The notes under the pieces are model-generated. The model searched no databases and was not told where the DNA came from. It saw only the letters and a list, made by a program, of their open reading frames with translations. The position numbers were made by a program, and so were the translations under genes. Shown piece after piece: positions 35,691 through 46,529 of a DNA stretch of 64,000 nt (the stretch's first letter is position 1; every line of letters starts with the position of its first letter). The stretch comes from Palaemon carinicauda (Eukaryota; Arthropoda; Malacostraca; Decapoda; Palaemonidae), in the NCBI RefSeq assembly GCF_036898095.1, contig NC_090751.1:79607315-79671314 (forward strand), read 5' to 3'.

Positions 35691-36388
35691 GCCTACCGGT
35701 GGTAGGACGAGTATCATTGAATATAGCTCCATTTGACTCCACGGAAATAAGTGGACAATACAATGTAGTGAGTTGTAGGGTTGAGATGGGAAAAAGAATC
35801 GTGCAAATGAAGCTAGTGGCACACGAAAACGTAGACATCCCAATACATAACGCTGGTTATGTAAAGGTCAGACAGCATCTGTTGAGCAAGGGAGTCATGT
35901 TAGCCGATCCCGCAAACAAGTCCGATATACTGAAAAATGTCCACATATTAGTAGGGGCTGATTATTTTAGCTACTTTATTATAGGCTTAGAGAAGGTGGA
36001 TGGGATCAATCTTTTCCTGACCCATAATGGTATGTTGCCATATGGGAAGGTGCCGCAGTGGCTATTGCAGGGGGAAAGGATTGAACAGGTAAAAACGCTT
36101 AGAGTGTGCAAAATCACGAACGAACCATATCAGTTTGACGTAGATGAATGGTGGCGTTTGGACCGTGTTGGCATCGCCCCATCTGAGCAATACACTGTTC
36201 GCGAGGCGGAAGCCATGCGAAAGGTGTCGCAAAGTGTTGTGAAAAAGCCTGAGGGATATCAGGTTAGCCTACCATTCGGGTCGGATGCTAGGCCAGATAC
36301 GAACTATCGAAACGCTGTAGCGCAGTTAGAGTCGTTGCAAACTAAATTCAGAAGGATAGGGAATATTTTGATCAATACCAGGGAGTGA
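35640..36388 (+). pseudogene. BEL copy 2 aspartic protease (A17-like), active-site deletion
   Basis: The gag frame ends KRVRLLLDS, the beginning of the protease active-site loop. The usual residues after Asp-Ser are missing. The sequence jumps to STQLGLPVVGRVSLNIAPF in another frame, which then stays open to 36388. The later motif VHILVGADYFSYFIIGLEKV is typical for the second half of A17 peptidases. A deletion of several tens of codons is inferred from family spacing. Without the active-site loop no polyprotein processing is possible. Confidence 0.8.
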
Positions 36389-37632
36389 TAGATAAATATA
36401 TTGAAGCGGGTTTTATATCTGAAGTGAAAGAACCCAAGGTGGAAGGTTATTATATGCCGCACTTTGGAATCAGGAAAGATAGCCGCACCACCCCCCTTAG
36501 AATCGTGTTCATTGCCTCGGCGAAATCAAAGGGTAGTAAGTCATTGAATGAATGCCTCTTACCTGGCCCCAATCTAGTAGAATTAGCGTATCATTTGATC
36601 ATAAGGTTTAGGTTGAACCAATATGCTATGTTAGCTGACATCAGCAAAGCCTTCCATCGTGTCTTGTTGGATCCTCGTGATGCCAAATACACACGATTTC
36701 TGTGGCGCGAGGCAGCAGGTCGAGCGCTCACCTTCGCCTTTAGAGTCGTGGTGTTCGGCATCACGGCAAGTCCATTTTTGTTACAACAAGTGTTAAATTA
36801 TCATTTCAAAGGGGAAGGTAGGCCAGATTTGGTGAAGTCTTTTTATGTGGATAATTATCTGGCCACTTTCGAAAATCTAGAGAGCATGAGGCAAGAGCAT
36901 GAGTCTGTCAATAAAATCTTAAAAGGGGCGGGTATGCCTTTAGAAGGGTGGGCGTCCAATCACTTGACCTTCGATAGCGAGAAACAGTGGAGAGAGCCTG
37001 TGAGTGTGAACATGCTTGGGCTGCGATGGGCCCGGGACGTAGACAGATTGTGTGTGAAAGAAAGCAAGAGAATCTGTGAGTTGGGGGAGGAATGGGTGCC
37101 TACGAACCGTAGGGTACTTTCCCTGTTGGTCTCAATTTACGATCCGATAGGTTTGATAAGCCCATTATTTGTCAGAGGAAAACTTTTCCTCCAACAACTA
37201 TGGGAGGATGACGTGGGATGGGATGATGTGTTAAAAGGAGAAAAAGCTAGAGAAGCGAGTGAGTTGTTGAGTGATTTGAAAGCGGTGAGCAAAATCACTT
37301 TTCCAAGAACGATAGGTAGGAAAGAATTAGAACTCCATGTATTCACCGATGCCAGCAGTAAGGCATACGGCGCAGTGGCATATACCAGGGACGACTGCAA
37401 TCAGGTAAGCCTAATAACTAGTAAAATGAGGATCACTCCGAAGGGAATAAACAAATTGACAATTCCCAAGCTAGAACTGCTAGCATTGTTGCTAGGCAGC
37501 AGATTAGCAAAGACCCTCAAAGAGCTGATAGAGCCATGAGAGATAGTCATGTGAACTGACAGTAAGGTCACGTTGGCATGAGTAGCATCTCCCGAAAGCC
37601 AAGGACCACAAGAACATCTTTATATCTAACCG
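36366..37632 (+). pseudogene. BEL copy 2 reverse transcriptase and RNase H
   Basis: The open frame 36385-37539 contains IDKYIEAGFISEVKEP, LADISKAFHRVLLDP (first Asp), FGITASPFLLQQVLNYHF and FYVDNYL at the active site. RNase H follows: VFTDASSKAYGAVAY and TIPKLELLALLLG. A frame change links it to the preceding protease frame near 36370. After LIEP at 37537 three stops appear in about 40 bp, at places where copy 1 has CGA, TGG and TGG. These are C-to-T or G-to-A changes. Confidence 0.9.
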
Positions 37633-37633
37633 A

Positions 37634-38036
37634 GTGGCGGAGATTGTTTTTCTTCAGCAGGTTTGTCAATTCAATTTGAACCATGTCCCCAGTAAACAGA
37701 ACCCTGCTGATGTCCTGTCCAGAGGTGCAACGACGCAACAACTGCTAGATAACTCCCTTTGGAGGAACGGTCCAGAATTCCTCAGGACCACGGGAAAGCC
37801 TGTTCCTTGCAAGGAGGAAGATCCAACCCATGAAAACACTACAGTAGCGGCGGTACAAGAACTGAGGGAGGAAATGAGGCCCGCCCCCCCCCCCCCCCCC
37901 AGGCGAGATATGGGAAATTCTACAAAGGGAAGTAGAATTCCAATTCTTGTTGAGAGTTGTTAAGGTAATCAAAAGGTTTACATAAATAGAACGGCATCTG
38001 TTCGGTATTGTTGTCCAACTAGAGCAAAAACATTAT
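37634..38036 (+). pseudogene. BEL copy 2 RNase H end and connection region with poly-C run
   Basis: The frame carries HVPSKQNPADVLSRGATT, the conserved end of the RNase H region. At 37884-37900 there is a run of 17 C where copy 1 has TTTTCCCCCAGG. After it the frame is shifted, giving an unrelated tail and a stop at 37961-37963. Beyond it a matching piece of copy 1 (FLLRVTRLILRF) can be read in another frame. Confidence 0.8.
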
Positions 38037-38876
38037 TTGCCTACAGTTTATGCTTACTTAGAGGGCGGAGTCAGACCCCCTCGTGAAGTTGCCAATTTTG
38101 TCAGACAATTGAATCTAGTATTAATAGATAGTCTTATTTGTACTAGGGGACGAGTGTCCCAAGTAGAGGAAACTAATCAGTTAATTCTCTTGCCAGCCAA
38201 AGGGCATTTAGTCAGGATTTATTTAAGATATTTACACCGTTTGCACTTGCATTGTGTGGTGAATACACTCATGGGTATCTTTCGACAGAAATGCTGGGCG
38301 GGTCTACGTTCCATTGCGAAGCGGACCGTGCGACAATGTCCAGAATGCATACTAGCCTTCCATCCTCTGTTGAGACAGCCACCACCATCCCCTCTACCGA
38401 AGGAGAGGACCACCCTCACAAAACCCTTTACAGCAGTCGGAGTGGACCACACAGCAGCCATACAGACTGAAACGCGGCCAGGCTACATACTGATTGTGAC
38501 ATGCATGGCCAGCAGGGCCGTGTACCTCGATTTCTGCCCCTCCCTGGAAGCGGAAGAATTCGTATTAGCCCTAAGACGATTTTGCGCCACCCACGGTGCC
38601 CCGCAGTTCATCACGTCTGATAACCATCAAACGTTCAAAACTGCCAGCCACCTCCTTCAGGGACTCTATGAAGAAGATGAAGTCCAGCAGTTCTTGAGGA
38701 GAACGGGCATAAAGTGGCGATTTCAGACGCCCCGTGCACCTTGGAAAGGTGGGTTCTTCGAGAGCCTGATCGGGGTAAAGAAACGGACCCTCCAGATAGC
38801 CCTCGGAAAGAAGTACCTACCGGACGCCCACGTACTAACCCTTGTGAAAGAAGCGGAGGCAGTGGTGAATAATTGA
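38037..38876 (+). pseudogene. BEL copy 2 integrase (catalytic triad present)
   Basis: An uninterrupted frame of 279 codons. The zinc-binding part has LHRLHLHC and QCPECILA. The core shows Asp in AVGVDHTAAIQTE, Asp in FITSDNHQTF and Glu in KGGFFESLIGVKK, the DDE set used to join LTR ends to target DNA. It ends at TGA after EAVVNN, where CGA would continue into the next domain, so the C-terminal part is cut off by one transition. Copy 1 has lost two of these three residues. Confidence 0.9.
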
Positions 38877-39587
38877 TCGCTTATGTACGGCGGCGACAAG
38901 TGCGAGGATGAAGTCCTCACCCCCTCCCATTTGCTAAGAGGACACCCAGTCCACCTCATGGCACCGATCTTGCTGGACGACCACCTCAACCCGACCTTCA
39001 CCTCCCGGAGGCTACGTGATCGCTACCTAAAACTGACAGACTCTTTGAAAGCCTTCCGAGAGAGGTGGAGAAGGGAATATTTGAGTGCCCTGAGAGCCCG
39101 GCACGACTGTCAGTCTGGGGAACTCTCCAAGCTGCACCCTGGAGACGTCGTGCTGGTAAAACAAGAAAATAAAAAAAGAGCTACGTGGCCTCTTGGACGT
39201 GTCGTGGAGACGTATCCTGACGACGACGGAGTCGTGCGTTCGGCCAAAGTGTTGTTCATGAGTGTTGAGTCACTGCGAGCTGTCAGCCACCTGGTTCCCC
39301 TGGAAATTGCCCCCTCTGAGGATGATGTTGGAGAAGAAGACGACGACGATGGAGAAGAGGGCGCGTACAGTTCGACAGCAGGAATGCCAGGGATCGTTGA
39401 GAAGTCTGGGGACAACCAGGAAATGGCTCCGGCTACGACAACTCAACAACTAGCCACAGGAACCTTCGATAACGACGCTAATGGTGAGAACAAGGCGGAT
39501 AGTGAGAGAAGTGAAAGTGAAACAGAATCGAAGCAGACGGACGCACAAGGACATTCTGCACGCCCATTGAGAAGCAGCGAGAACTGA
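38877..39587 (+). pseudogene. BEL copy 2 integrase C-terminal part (DUF5641-like)
   Basis: It continues from the integrase after one stop: SLMYGGDKCEDEVLTPSHLL, then RRLRDRYLKLTDSLKAFRER and KRATWPLGRVVETYPDDDG. The tail is acidic and ends in a Ser/Glu-rich region at 39587. The same frame continues through the TGA, so the break is a single nonsense change. Confidence 0.85.
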
Positions 39588-40241
39588 TGGACCGTGTGCT
39601 AAGGAGTAACGATATATAATGTGTAGCTGCAAACAGTGAGTGAAAAAGGGAGTGCCCTATCTGGTAGGTAGGGAGGGTGGAATGAAGAGATTGTAGGTGT
39701 GCATGGATCCACAGAAGTTGGAAGTGCGTCGGGTGTGGGGAACGGGGACGGGATGGTCTCTCGTACTTACAAAACGAGCGTTGTACAGAGCCAGGCCCCT
39801 CCCTCTTGTTCCCCCCAAGGTAATAGCCTACGTGTGGCAGTGTGAGAAGAGCGATTCGATTAATGTGATTAAGGGCAGATTGCCTTGTGATCGAATCGTT
39901 GTATGTATTATATGTCTGAATACATTTCTATTGCTATTCTCGTGTATATATGCACGAAATGATGATTGTCTTAGGCCCATTGCCTACTTGCCTTTCCATT
40001 TGGACTGTAGTATGTATCATCTGTCTGAGTACATTTTTTTATTATTTTTGTGTACACTTGTAAGAGTTAATTGCCCCGGGGTAACATTGCTGTATTCTGT
40101 ACATTGTGTATGCTCTGTTAGAGTCGTTGTGGAGCGCTACGCAACGACCCTAACAGAGTCTTGGAGTAGTTACTCCCTCCCGAGTCCAGTCTTGCCTAAT
40201 TGACCGACGTTTTACCGCCCCTTTATTTCGGGTGTGGAGGA
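39588..40241 (+). other. BEL copy 2 3' untranslated region and polypurine run
   Basis: This is a single-copy version of the sequence that is duplicated in BEL copy 1. It ends GGGTGTGGAGGA at 40230-40241, a purine-rich run next to the LTR and the likely plus-strand primer. No gene. Confidence 0.75.
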
Positions 40242-41246
40242 TGTCGGGAATTTCGAACTGATCATTCGAAAGTCCCGCCATTTAACTCCACAAACGTTAC
40301 GTTAAATTGAGGGAAGGCTGGAAGATCTCGCGGGCATTGAGACGAATGACTATGGTCTAATACACGACGGTATTAGGACCTAAAACTTAACCACCTGATA
40401 GGGAAGGAGCGGGTGTTAAAGAAATTGAGTATTTGTAATTTATGAATCACAAAAGTAACATCATTTTACTATACCACGATGAAAATATCTTATGTATATG
40501 TTTAGAGCCAAGGACTCCCTAAGCTGGTGGATTACGGCAAATTATGGCCTTCAGCTGAATCATTAAAACCCCACTTGTATTTAAAATAAGACTTTAACAG
40601 TTTCTCAGTCTTGTGGCAAATAAAGAAGCTTTAGCCAACCCCTTATAAATTAATAAGGTAAGAATTCCCTCCCCTCTGCCAAGGACACTTTAGTCAGCGC
40701 GGGAAATCGGAGTTTTCATCGGAGCTGCAGGAGCTCCGATCGTCCTCTTTGCCTAATATCCCCAGAACAAGTAAGTTGTCTATATTGTTACGTCTCTGCT
40801 CCTTGTATAACCAGATCGGTCTCCCCATAGTTTTTTTTGTAAGTGTGATGTGAGTTTTGTATCTGTATATATTTCGGTGATCCTTGTGATTGGGGATCAG
40901 ATTCATTCATTAAATTACGATAGAAAGCCTTGGTATGTGGTCTACCAAGGTATTTTGTTGAAATTGGGTGTATTTTGTTCTCCTTTTAAGTCCGACGTGG
41001 ACTTAGTGTTCCACGAACACATGTAATTGTTTTGAGTGAGATATTTCATATATTAAGCAGTGTAAATGTTTTAATATGTTATTCCCTTTTCAAACAACTA
41101 TTCTTGTAATAAAATTGTAAAGTGAAGCCATATTTTGTTTGATTCCTGGATGGTTTTGGGAGATTTACCTCTTCAAGGTCTTGTTATCCGCCCTTAACAT
41201 CGGGCTTAGAACTAATCATATAATTGTCGAAGTGAAAATCACGACA
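40242..41246 (+). repeat. BEL copy 2 3' LTR
   Basis: 1005 bp, the same length as the 5' LTR, with a few substitutions. It is followed by the target duplication TCCGA. Confidence 0.95.
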
Positions 41247-41557
41247 TCCGAAGATGCCCTGGGGAATAAACAAGCACTCATCATTTCATTAGGAAGGTAT
41301 GGGCCAGTGGTGTTCTTCTGGAAGCCCCTGACCCATTTTTGCAATGTCTCTCTTGCTGCATCCCTTGCTTCAGTAGACTTTTGATCATCAAAAGCCTCAG
41401 TAACCGGTTTTGAACAAACGTCACATACCTGGGGGTCCCAATACTTCAGAGATCCCTTCGCAGTTGCGCACCCCGCGTGGGTCCTGCACATATCATGGCC
41501 GCAGAAGCTCTTACTGCGGACCTTGCAGAAATGGTTCCCGCACTCGGGATGCTCCTC
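41247..41557 (-). pseudogene. DIRS gag-like ORF, N-terminal part (copy D)
   Basis: After the splice site it reads EEHPECGNHFCKVRSKSFCG, HDMCRTHAGC, YWDPQVCDVCSKPVTEAF, FQKNTTGPYLPNEMM and LFPRASSDVV, where BEL copy 2 begins. The frame up to that point has no stop. The Cys/His cluster is complete. The remainder of gag is at 31918-33061. Confidence 0.85.
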
Positions 41558-41580
41558 CTGTAAAGAAAGAAAAGCAGATG
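41558..41580 (-). promoter_or_regulatory. Conserved 3' splice site upstream of DIRS gag (copy D)
   Basis: Minus strand TGCTTTTCTTTCTTTACAG followed by GAGGAGCATCC. The fourth instance of this element at the same place. Confidence 0.68.
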
Positions 41581-44190
41581 AGTATTCGGTGAAATATTTC
41601 AAAATTTCATCATACAATGTTGTATATATAGCTTAGCTTAGGATAGGTAAGCTAGGAAGGAAAGAGAAAAGACACCCACATGTGCTTCCTGTCCAGCCCA
41701 TTGCTATGACCTCCTTCAATATTGAACACTAAATTCTAGTCGAATTTAGGGAGAAGATAATATCCTTTGGATATAAGGTGTAATTTTAACACCGTCTTCT
41801 AAGGTTCAATATTTGGAATTGAATAAAATGATCATCGATCTTTATCTAAGCCAGAGAGAATCGCTCTCTTGGTGTGGTGGTCTCACAATAGGCTGCCCAT
41901 GAAGCACATTGTAGGTTGGAAGAAATATATGGGCTACAGCACGGACCGCACAGCGGTAGGCTATGTGTCGTGCGGAATATCAATATCGCAGTGACTACGA
42001 CCACTCCGCACCCAGTACTGTAGTGCCTGCCGGCATACGCCGGCATTACCCTGGGCTATTGAAGGTATACTGCCTTCTTAGGTATAGGGCGGCGTGCCAC
42101 CGGTAGCCGCTCCGCTGCCGGCAGCCGGTGGACCCTCTATAACGGCGGACCCACCGGCTGTCGGAGGAAGGTTATGTCTTCAGACAATTGGTTGACCGGC
42201 TGTCGGCAGTTACCATAGTTGCCGGCAGCCGGCCGGTATGTGCCGGCAGCCGGCCGGTATGTGCCGGCAGCCGGCCGGTATGTGCCGGCAGCCGGCCGGT
42301 ATGTGCCGGCAGCCGGCCGGTATGTGCCGGCAGCCGGCCGGTATGTGCCGGTAGCCGGCCGGTATGTGCCGGCCGCCGTTGGGTCACCGATCAACGGCAA
42401 TCCATGGCAAGCGGTGGCAGAGCAACCTGACAGCGGACCGTCGTCCGAGAGGCCGCCGGCGCTCTAGGTGCCGGCGGCAGGCCCAGGGTGGATGGTAAGA
42501 CAGAGAGAAAGCATGGATGGGAGGTTAAGCAAAGGCTCAGCCTTGCATACCTCCATCCGGAATGAGGGTTCATATGGAAGGGGGAATTATATTCGGGCTT
42601 CCATCCAACCATAGCCCCTCAATATCAATAGTGGGGCCATGGAAGGCAGTCCAAGGGAGGACTGAAGAACACTCTAAAGATAGGGGGATCTCTGCCGGCG
42701 GTCAACTCAGTCAACAGCCGACAGAGAGCCCAAGCCAATCCCGCAATCTACCCTTAGGGTCGATTGTAGAATGATGGACAGGATGTGTGAAGGCTAGGCC
42801 AACACTAAAGGACAGCAGGGGAGGGGCAAGGGTCCTGTAGGTGAGGTAGTACCTGGTAGGTCTTACCAAACCTAAAAGATTCTGATCCAGAGTAAAGACA
42901 ACCTTGGGGCCAGGGAATTCAATTCCCTAGATTAGGTTAGTCTGATAGGGAGAGAAGGCGGCACCCAGGCCGCTTATCTCAAAGGAGGAACAGAATCTAG
43001 TGTCGGAGACCCTAAGCAAGGGAAGAATTCAATTCTTCGGCTTAGGATCTGTCGGCACAGGTTTGTCTGCTAGGCCACGGGGAGAAGGCATTATCATATA
43101 ATGCCTCCAGGAGATGGCATAGGGAGGTATAGCCTCCTGCATCGGTAGCCTAACCTGGCTTAGGAGGTCAGTTCGCCAAATCAGGTGGCCACCGATCACA
43201 GACAAATACTCTGATGTCCCGTCCTAAACTCAAAACCGACTCAGTGACTGAAAGAGGGGAACGGGAACACCCCAGTTCAGATTTGCCTGAATAAAATTCA
43301 CGGCAAAGCCGACTAGGGTTAGCTTAGGCTAGTCAGAGGGAAAAGGAATTGCTCTTAAATCTCTCAAAGAGATTGGTAGCAACTTAAAAGGTATAGGAGG
43401 TGTCAGTCTCCACTTAAAAGATGATACAAGGGCAATTGGGGACATGTATGAAAGTATACTAAAGCTCCTCGGCTAGTTAGCCCAGGCGCAGTGAGAATCG
43501 GTCACCGAAACTCTCTCGTACACTATCTTGGAAGGGGAAAATTTTATACAGTAATATCTTAATTGTATAAATTATTGCCTGAGCTTCAATAAAACTTTAC
43601 CAGAAAGGTTATATCATGCATGAAGTGTATGGGTGCCTAGGCTAGGAAGCCTAGCACTCATGGGGCTCTGTAATAAAATTGCCAAATCCACGAAAACATG
43701 GCCATGATATAAGATTTCTTAGCTAAATGCTAAATAGCTAGAGTTATTAAAGCAAAATATGCTGGGAACGTCGTTCTGGCTAACTAAATGTACATGCAAA
43801 GAACGACCGCGTCCAAGACGCCATCCGGCTGGGCAACAGCTCTTGTTACGTTAATTACGAACATATTTTGAGGAAAAAACTGGCAAGAGCTTACATTTAT
43901 ACAAATCAAAGATAGTACTTAACTTTCCAGAGGCAGATGAGGCTGGTGAAGACATCATAGCTCAAAAACAATCCAAAATAGCGAGAGGTACATGGGATAA
44001 ACACCGGTAAGGAACGCTACACGAGAAAGAATCAATAGATGGCGCCACACAGCGGCGTGTTGGCGCTCAATCACATTACGAGTAGGAGTGTTGCCTTAAT
44101 AACGGCTCTCCTACAATTCTTGCTACTTTCCCCTCTCGAAGCGTAAACGCTATTAGGGGTGTAGATAGCAATGTGGCGTGTCAAGAATAT
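41581..44190 (-). other. DIRS copy D 5' leader
   Basis: A noncoding leader homologous to those of copies A and C. It contains a 21-bp minisatellite rich in GCCGGC and ends in the DIRS terminal region (GAGTAGGAGTGTTGCCTTAA near 44090), cut at about 44190. No conserved ORF. Confidence 0.7.
42221..42367. repeat. 21-bp GC-rich minisatellite, 7 units
   Basis: The unit has GCCGGCAGCCGG then CCGGTATGT. Seven units start at 42221, 42242, 42263, 42284, 42305, 42326 and 42347, and only the last has one change (GCCGGTAGCC). All frames stay open because 21 is a multiple of 3, so the ORFs here are artefacts. Confidence 0.95.
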
Positions 44191-44290
44191 GGGGCCCCTC
44201 GGGCTTATAGCATCCTGCTTTTCCAACTAGGGTTGTAGCTTAGCAAATGATAATAATAATAATGATAATAATGAATGACAAAATAAGAAA
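44191..44290 (+). repeat. Short AAT-tailed interspersed repeat (SINE-like 3' end)
   Basis: GGGCTTATAGCATCCTGCTT, then CTAGGGTTGTAGCTTAGCAA, then an AAT-rich tail (ATAATAATAATAATGATAA). From memory this end with an AAT tail is very common in decapod genomes. Assignment to SINE or LINE is not possible from this fragment. Confidence 0.55.
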
Positions 44291-44522
44291 ACTAAAAAGA
44301 AGGTTAGAAAAATCCATAGTTTTAGAACCTGTATGAATATACTGTAATATCTATCGACTCTTTCAAGAAAATTATGAAAGAAAGAAAATAATATACAAAG
44401 ATATAAAGAGCGAAGGAATCCTTTCAAGGGGAAAAAATCAATCATAACTTTAGGTCCGACTAATCTATGAATGTAAATGAAAACCGTCCTTTGTCAATGA
44501 GACCATGCATATTCTCTCTTAC

Positions 44523-44639
44523 CTTCACAGTCTGAACCATTCCAGGTGAAATCAGAGGGACAAGAACAGGTGAAGCTGAAGAAAGTGTTCTCGCAACTCC
44601 CGAGGCGACCACAGAGGAGACTTCCCTCCGAACACTCGT
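44523..44639 (-). CDS. Host gene exon encoding an EGF-like domain
   Basis: Minus strand: TTTTCCTTAAACAG, then exon ACGAGTGTTCGG..., then donor GAAG|GTAAGAGAG. The exon is 117 bp and phase 1-1, typical of EGF exons. With a G from the previous exon it starts Asp-Glu-Cys and shows six Cys in EGF spacing: CSEGSLLC, GSC, TFFSFTCSC, WNGSDC. EGF modules act outside cells. The DEC start and the Phe/Ser-Phe before the CxC fit the calcium-binding subtype in part. It lies in a small island of unique DNA between DIRS D and the pol-less LTR element. Which gene it belongs to cannot be told. Confidence 0.85.
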
Positions 44640-44708
44640 CTGTTTAAGGAAAATATTAATGTGACATTGACTTCGAATATCCAGGTAATTACCTGACTTT
44701 AGTACTAT

Positions 44709-46525
44709 TGTGAAGAATTTTCTTCACTCTTCTTCTTTTAATCGTATTTTTAGCTCTCTTCTACTAATACTATAGCTACCCCTTAAAAGCTCTCTCCTAC
44801 ATCTAGTTTTCTTTGACAAAATATAGGGAGAACTAATCCAAACTTGTTGACAGTGACGCACGCCATGCTCGTGACGTCACAGCGTAGATACGCACGTTAG
44901 AGGGCCTTAGTGTAACCACGGCGTATGTTGGTTCTTTCCTTAAACTACATGGGTCGAGATTAAATTCCTAAACTGCACATTTTATATAAATTTCAATACT
45001 GCTGAATTAATGCATCTTATATTTCTCAATACCAATTAAGGTTTGTTAATTTTAAGATGTATGCCCATCGTACCAGTCCATTGCTAATTAATCATTTAAA
45101 ATATTAATTTTTAGCAAGCCAGAATAGGTAGGATTATTATATATATAACCTCCCTCAGAGCAGCAAGATTTATCTGAATATTTAGTACAAAATCCTGCCT
45201 CCTCTGCACTCCTTTCAACAATATATTGCCCTGTCCTTAAGTCCCAATATGGCAACCCCAATGGATTACCGTGCGCATCATGACTGTCACTTGCTTGGCA
45301 AGGTGAAGCCAGGTGATCTCTTCGACCGTAGTGTCGACCACATTCTACGAAAAGCTGCCCTGGCCTGCTGACCTGCCTGGTCATTGAACCCGGCCACTGC
45401 TGGCTCACCCCTCGCACCCTCTCTCCCAAAACGTGTCTCACCAACGAGTCCTGTTGCTGCCGGTCGGAGAGATTGAGAAGAGGTCCCTGGTGTACCTAGT
45501 TACAGCTACAGTGAGAATTCTTGGGGTGAGCCAGGCAAGAGTGCAGCGTGCCAATTAGTGCAACAACCAGGTCAACAGCCACCACGGGCATAGGACTAAT
45601 CTTAAAGGAGTGCAGGTACTACATCAATGGCCATTTAGTTTTCCCCCATTTTTCATTAGCTTAGACTAATTTTAATTTTATAGGGAACCTGGCTAATTAC
45701 ACTATTCGGACTGTGTGCGGTGGGATTGTGTGTATATATTTTTTTCTATACAATTTTTTGCGTTTTGAGATTAACATAGTCTCTGGGTCACGTGGGCCAC
45801 GTGCCAGACCCCATTTGGATTTTTATTATTGTAGACCACGTGTCTAACTAACTAATTTTCATCATTTTGAATTGCTTTCTTTTTATACCATTTTTTGCCT
45901 TTGTTAAGATGTCCGTTTCTTTCATGTAAATTTGTGAAATAAATCAATATTAGGTTAATTAAACCTCTTTAGTATTTTTGCTCCCTCATTTATTTTAATG
46001 TGTGAAATGAATAGTTAATCACGGGACAAAGTACCCAGTATTTAAAGAGAAAACCTAAGTAAGTCTATAGGTGGTAACAGCGAGGTACTTTGCATTAATA
46101 TATTTGCTTCGAAGGTAAAGATCCTTATCTTTAAACTTTTAAACTACTTTACATCACTGCTCCCATTTTGGATTTTGTCTACCTTACATTAACGTAAAAT
46201 AACTGTCCAGCATTTCATTGGGGTAGCTGGGACGGAGCCGGAACAGAGCCTGAGAGTGAGATGACTCTAGCCCTGACAAAGCTAGAGTAGGCCATAAATT
46301 ATTCTTAATCCTACGTGTGGAGTGCTTAGGCCTCTGGACAGTAAAATTTCCCTTTTGTATTTGAGTGATGGTTTGTGAATTGTGACAGTAAAGTATTAGC
46401 AGGGTGTTTGTGCCCCGAGAGTAAGTGCTCCTATCCTCCCCTGTTGAACTTGGTGTAACTGTTATAAGGAGACTTTCCCGGACCAAGTTCCCACTCAGAA
46501 CGCAACCATTAAAAAATTCTCCACA
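44709..46525 (+). repeat. 5' LTR of the pol-less element (1817 bp)
   Basis: It starts TGTGAAGAATTTTC and ends AATTCTCCACA. An AATAAA signal lies in GTGAAATAAATCAA near 45938. An antisense ORF of 118 codons at 45088-45444 is present identically in the other LTR. Confidence 0.95.
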
Positions 46526-46529
46526 CGAG

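Larger units (their letters stand above)
33062..41246 (+). mobile_element. BEL/Pao LTR retrotransposon, copy 2 (full length, 8185 bp)
   Basis: Two 1005-bp LTRs (33062-34066 and 40242-41246) begin TGTCGGGAATTTC and end ATCACGACA. The 5-bp target duplication TCCGA lies at 33057-33061 and 41247-41251. A primer binding site, gag, protease, RT, RNase H, integrase, C-terminal domain and polypurine run follow in order. The pol order with RNase H before integrase, the DUF1759-type gag, the A17-type protease and the DUF5641-like end all fit BEL/Pao. Several stops, frameshifts and a protease deletion make it inactive. It interrupts the gag of DIRS D. Confidence 0.95.
30452..44190 (-). mobile_element. 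DIRS-like retrotransposon copy D (internally deleted; hosts BEL copy 2)
   Basis: On the minus strand: leader 44190-41581, gag N-terminus 41557-41247, then BEL copy 2, gag C-terminus 33061-31918, 3' untranslated region 31917-30966 and terminal module 30965-30452. RT, RNase H and recombinase are gone: gag runs straight into 3' sequence near 31918. The 5' end stops at about 44190, where an unrelated short repeat begins. Being non-autonomous, it could only have moved with help from intact relatives. Confidence 0.85.

Noticed and set aside
42137..42467. Open frames with seven-residue repeats (for example AGTYRPA)
   Set aside because: The 21-bp minisatellite unit is a multiple of three, so it gives open frames in several phases on both strands.
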